DNA of 7,005 nucleotides from an uncultured Clostridia bacterium (GTDB lineage Bacteria; Bacillota; Clostridia; Christensenellales; Borkfalkiaceae), in NCBI GenBank assembly GCA_947177495.1, contig CAMWUS010000074.1, positions 1 to 7,005 of the forward strand, written 5' to 3'. A model generated the notes under the pieces. That model worked only from the letters and a program-made list of their open reading frames with translations, was not told where the DNA came from and did not search any database. Made by a program: the position numbers and the translations under genes. This document shows positions 4,878-7,005 of this stretch, in pieces (position 1 is the first letter of the stretch; every line of letters starts with the position of its first letter).

Positions 4878-7005
4878 CTATTTCGGTAATTTAGGGGCTT
4901 TTATTTTTTTACAAAAGCAGTTGATACCTTTTAAGATACGACCGTTTGCGAGGTGCACGAAGCCTTGTGCAAAGTTGAACGGAAATCTTTTCCCTGCCGA
5001 CATGGACATGGAATAAACGCAATTACTCTCGAGAATACGAATCATAAACTGCGCGCCCTTCATGCGGTTATCCCGCTCTGCGCCCTCGGGAAGCTTTTTC
5101 GCCCTTTTCACTTCCTTATTTGCAACGCTCATAACGGCTTTATACAAAATCTTTCCCAAAGCCGTTTGCTTGAAATCGGTAAATTTCGATTCGAGGGTAA
5201 GCGGTTTTTTCGGCGGAAGCGCAGGGATTTTCAGCCCGCTCATTTCCTCGAACACGCCGCCGGTCACTTTGGCGAAGTCCGCAGTAGAATAAATTTCGTT
5301 CACCGCTTCCGAATAAGGGTTTTCACCGTCTCCCGCAAGCATTACCTTTTCGCTCAGCTTAACCGTCTCGCAATCCGAGCAAAGCTGTAATTCGTACTCG
5401 CCGCCCTCGAATGTCCAACGGCTTTCCTTAACGTTCCAATACCGTAACTCTTCTTTCTTTACGGTAATTTCTACCCGCTTGCTCTCGCCCGCTTTCAGGT
5501 AGACTTTCGCAAACCCTTTCAACTCCTTTGCGGGTTTATAAACGCCCTGCGGAGCTTTTACGTAAAGCTGTACGACTTCCGCCCCGTCGAACTTTCCCGT
5601 ATTTACGATTTCGCAGGAGACTACGAATTCGCCGTCCGTTTCCCGCACTTGCATATCGCGATAGTCGAACGCGGTATAGGAAAGCCCGAAGCCGAACGGA
5701 TACCGCACGCGCTTTTTCGCCGTGAGATAATAGCGATAGCCGACGAACACGCTCTCCTTGTAAATTTCGTTTACCGTCTTAGAATAGTCGCTCCCGAACG
5801 GAATGTCTGCATAGCTCTCCGCCCAAGTTTCCGCAAGCTTTCCGCACGGCGATTTTTCGAACAGCAAATGATACGTCGCCGTACCGCCGTTCTGCCCCGG
5901 CAAATACATATTGAGAATGGCGCTCACTTTGTCCGCAAACGGCAATTCCACGGGCGAGCCGCCGTACAGCACTATCGCAATTTTTTTGCCCGCTTTGATC
6001 AGCGCGTCGATCACGGCAAGTTGATTTTCGGGCATTCGCATATGCTCTCTGTCTCCGCCCTCGCTTTCCGCGCAATCGGTAAGCCCCGCGAACACGAGCA
6101 CCGCTTCGTAATCCTTTGCCGCGGCAACGGCCTCTGCAATCAGTTTTTCGTCGGGGGCGAGTTCGCTTTCCGCATACCCGCGGCACAAAGTATACGCAAC
6201 CTTTTGCCTGTCGAATGCCGTTTTCGGTGTGGTCAAAAAAGTCGGGTTAATCATCGAACTACCCGCGCCCTGATAGCGCATGGTTTGGAACAAATCGCCC
6301 ACCACGAGTAGGCGCGCATTTTTATCGAGCGGCAACGCGCCGTCGTTTTTTAACAGCACGGCGCAATCCTCGGCAATTTCGGCGGACAGCGCGTCGTGCG
6401 CTTGCCAATCGACCTTGGTGCCTTTCGGTTTGTCTTTGTACCGAAAAGCAAGGCGCAAAACGTTTTCTACCGCCTTGTCCAAAACCTCTTCTTTGAGCGT
6501 GCCTTTTTTCACGCCGTCGCAAATCCATTTGCGACAAATAGCGGTGTCGCCGGGCATCTCCAAATCCAGCCCTGCGGCAACGCCCTTTACCCTGTCGCGC
6601 GTCGCGCCCCAATCGGACATGACCGCGCCGTCAAACCCCCACTCCTTGCGGAGCACATGGTTTAGCAGCCACTCGTTTTGACAGCAGTACTCGCCGTTGA
6701 TTTTGTTGTAAGCGCACATCATCGTATGCGGGTGACTTTCCTTTACGATGATTTCAAAGGCTTTTAAGTAGATCTCGCGCATTGCCCGCATATCGCAAAC
6801 GCTGTCGCCCATAAAGCGGTAATTCTCGGCATTGTTGAGCGCGAAATGCTTTACCGAAACGCCCACGCCTTTGCTTTGCACGCCGTCCACTTCCGCCGCC
6901 GCCATGTTGCCCGCAAGCAGAGGGTCTTCGGAAAAGTACTCGAAGTTTCTGCCGCACAGCGGATTGCGCTTGATATTCGCGGCAGGACCGAGCAGAATAT
7001 TCACG
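4878..7005 (-). CDS. Glycoside hydrolase family 3 (beta-glucosidase type), N-terminus beyond window edge
   Basis: The frame enters at the right edge and ends at TAG 4880-4878, giving 708 visible residues; roughly 60-100 N-terminal residues are missing, and the GTG at the edge is internal. GH3 motifs in the (alpha/beta)8 domain: GPAANIKRNPLCGRNFEYFSEDP start (6-28), VKHFALNN (51-58), DMRAMREIYL (71-80), CAYNKING (97-104) and VMSDWGA (128-134) with the nucleophile Asp131. The second alpha/beta domain starts near 205 (VLLKNDGALPL) and has ESEGGDRE (313-320), the acidic loop expected to hold the acid/base, and PFGFGLSYT (436-444). A fibronectin III-like domain spans about 455-550. A further tail of about 155 residues ends in LANGRILKG (685-693), a pattern I associate with clostridial GH3 enzymes. 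It likely hydrolyses terminal beta-linked sugars from short oligosaccharides or glycosides with retention; whether it is exported is unknown because the N-terminus is absent. Exact sugar preference cannot be read. Confidence 0.94.
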   Translation of the reverse strand, partial: VNILLGPAANIKRNPLCGRNFEYFSEDPLLAGNMAAAEVDGVQSKGVGVSVKHFALNNAENYRFMGDSVCDMRAMREIYLKAFEIIVKESHPHTMMCAYNKINGEYCCQNEWLLNHVLRKEWGFDGAVMSDWGATRDRVKGVAAGLDLEMPGDTAICRKWICDGVKKGTLKEEVLDKAVENVLRLAFRYKDKPKGTKVDWQAHDALSAEIAEDCAVLLKNDGALPLDKNARLLVVGDLFQTMRYQGAGSSMINPTFLTTPKTAFDRQKVAYTLCRGYAESELAPDEKLIAEAVAAAKDYEAVLVFAGLTDCAESEGGDREHMRMPENQLAVIDALIKAGKKIAIVLYGGSPVELPFADKVSAILNMYLPGQNGGTATYHLLFEKSPCGKLAETWAESYADIPFGSDYSKTVNEIYKESVFVGYRYYLTAKKRVRYPFGFGLSYTAFDYRDMQVRETDGEFVVSCEIVNTGKFDGAEVVQLYVKAPQGVYKPAKELKGFAKVYLKAGESKRVEITVKKEELRYWNVKESRWTFEGGEYELQLCSDCETVKLSEKVMLAGDGENPYSEAVNEIYSTADFAKVTGGVFEEMSGLKIPALPPKKPLTLESKFTDFKQTALGKILYKAVMSVANKEVKRAKKLPEGAERDNRMKGAQFMIRILESNCVYSMSMSAGKRFPFNFAQGFVHLANGRILKGINCFCKKIKAPKLPK

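Noticed and set aside
5649..6311. 220-codon plus-strand frame opposite the GH3 gene
   Set aside because: It is antisense to a region with intact GH3 motifs and has no recognisable family features.

Overview
The window looks like chromosome of a moderately GC-rich, Gram-positive anaerobe of the Bacillota (Clostridia), probably a gut-type species. This is inferred from gene content: a clostridial-style GH3 glycosidase, a SERCA-type P-type ATPase, a membrane-anchored CE4 deacetylase, and strong sigma-A promoters of the TTGACA / TGnTATAAT kind. No marker gene is present, so a lower rank cannot be named. There are no insertion sequences, CRISPR arrays, tRNAs or rRNAs.

Layout. (1) Positions 1-917, minus strand: 3'-truncated galM (aldose 1-epimerase), with a near-consensus promoter at 982-1010. 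(2) 1042-1728, plus: polysaccharide deacetylase, divergent from galM. (3) 1682-4294, minus: complete 870-residue P2A calcium-type ATPase. Its last 47 bp overlap the deacetylase gene tail to tail. (4) 4295-4877: a 583-bp gap with no conventional gene. It is not empty. It holds a plus-strand promoter with perfect -35 and -10 hexamers, an extended -10 and upstream A-tracts, followed by about 360 nt of hairpin-rich sequence. It ends near two strong inverted repeats, the second of which probably also terminates the facing gene. I interpret this as an independently transcribed RNA of unrecognised class. (5) 4878-7005, minus: GH3 beta-glucosidase-type enzyme whose N-terminal part lies beyond the right edge.

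How the parts fit. The GH3 enzyme and GalM belong to sugar use: the first releases sugars from beta-glycosides and the second interconverts their anomers. They are not in one operon. The deacetylase acts on the cell envelope and the ATPase is predicted to export calcium. No shared pathway links all four genes.

The most interesting object is the orphan RNA gene at about 4437-4800. It contains a 15-nt imperfect repeat, several stable helices, a possible pseudoknot, and four Shine-Dalgarno-like motifs each followed by an ATG opening a very short frame. It may be a structured non-coding RNA with ribosome-like motifs or a transcript for micro-peptides. Sequence alone does not decide.
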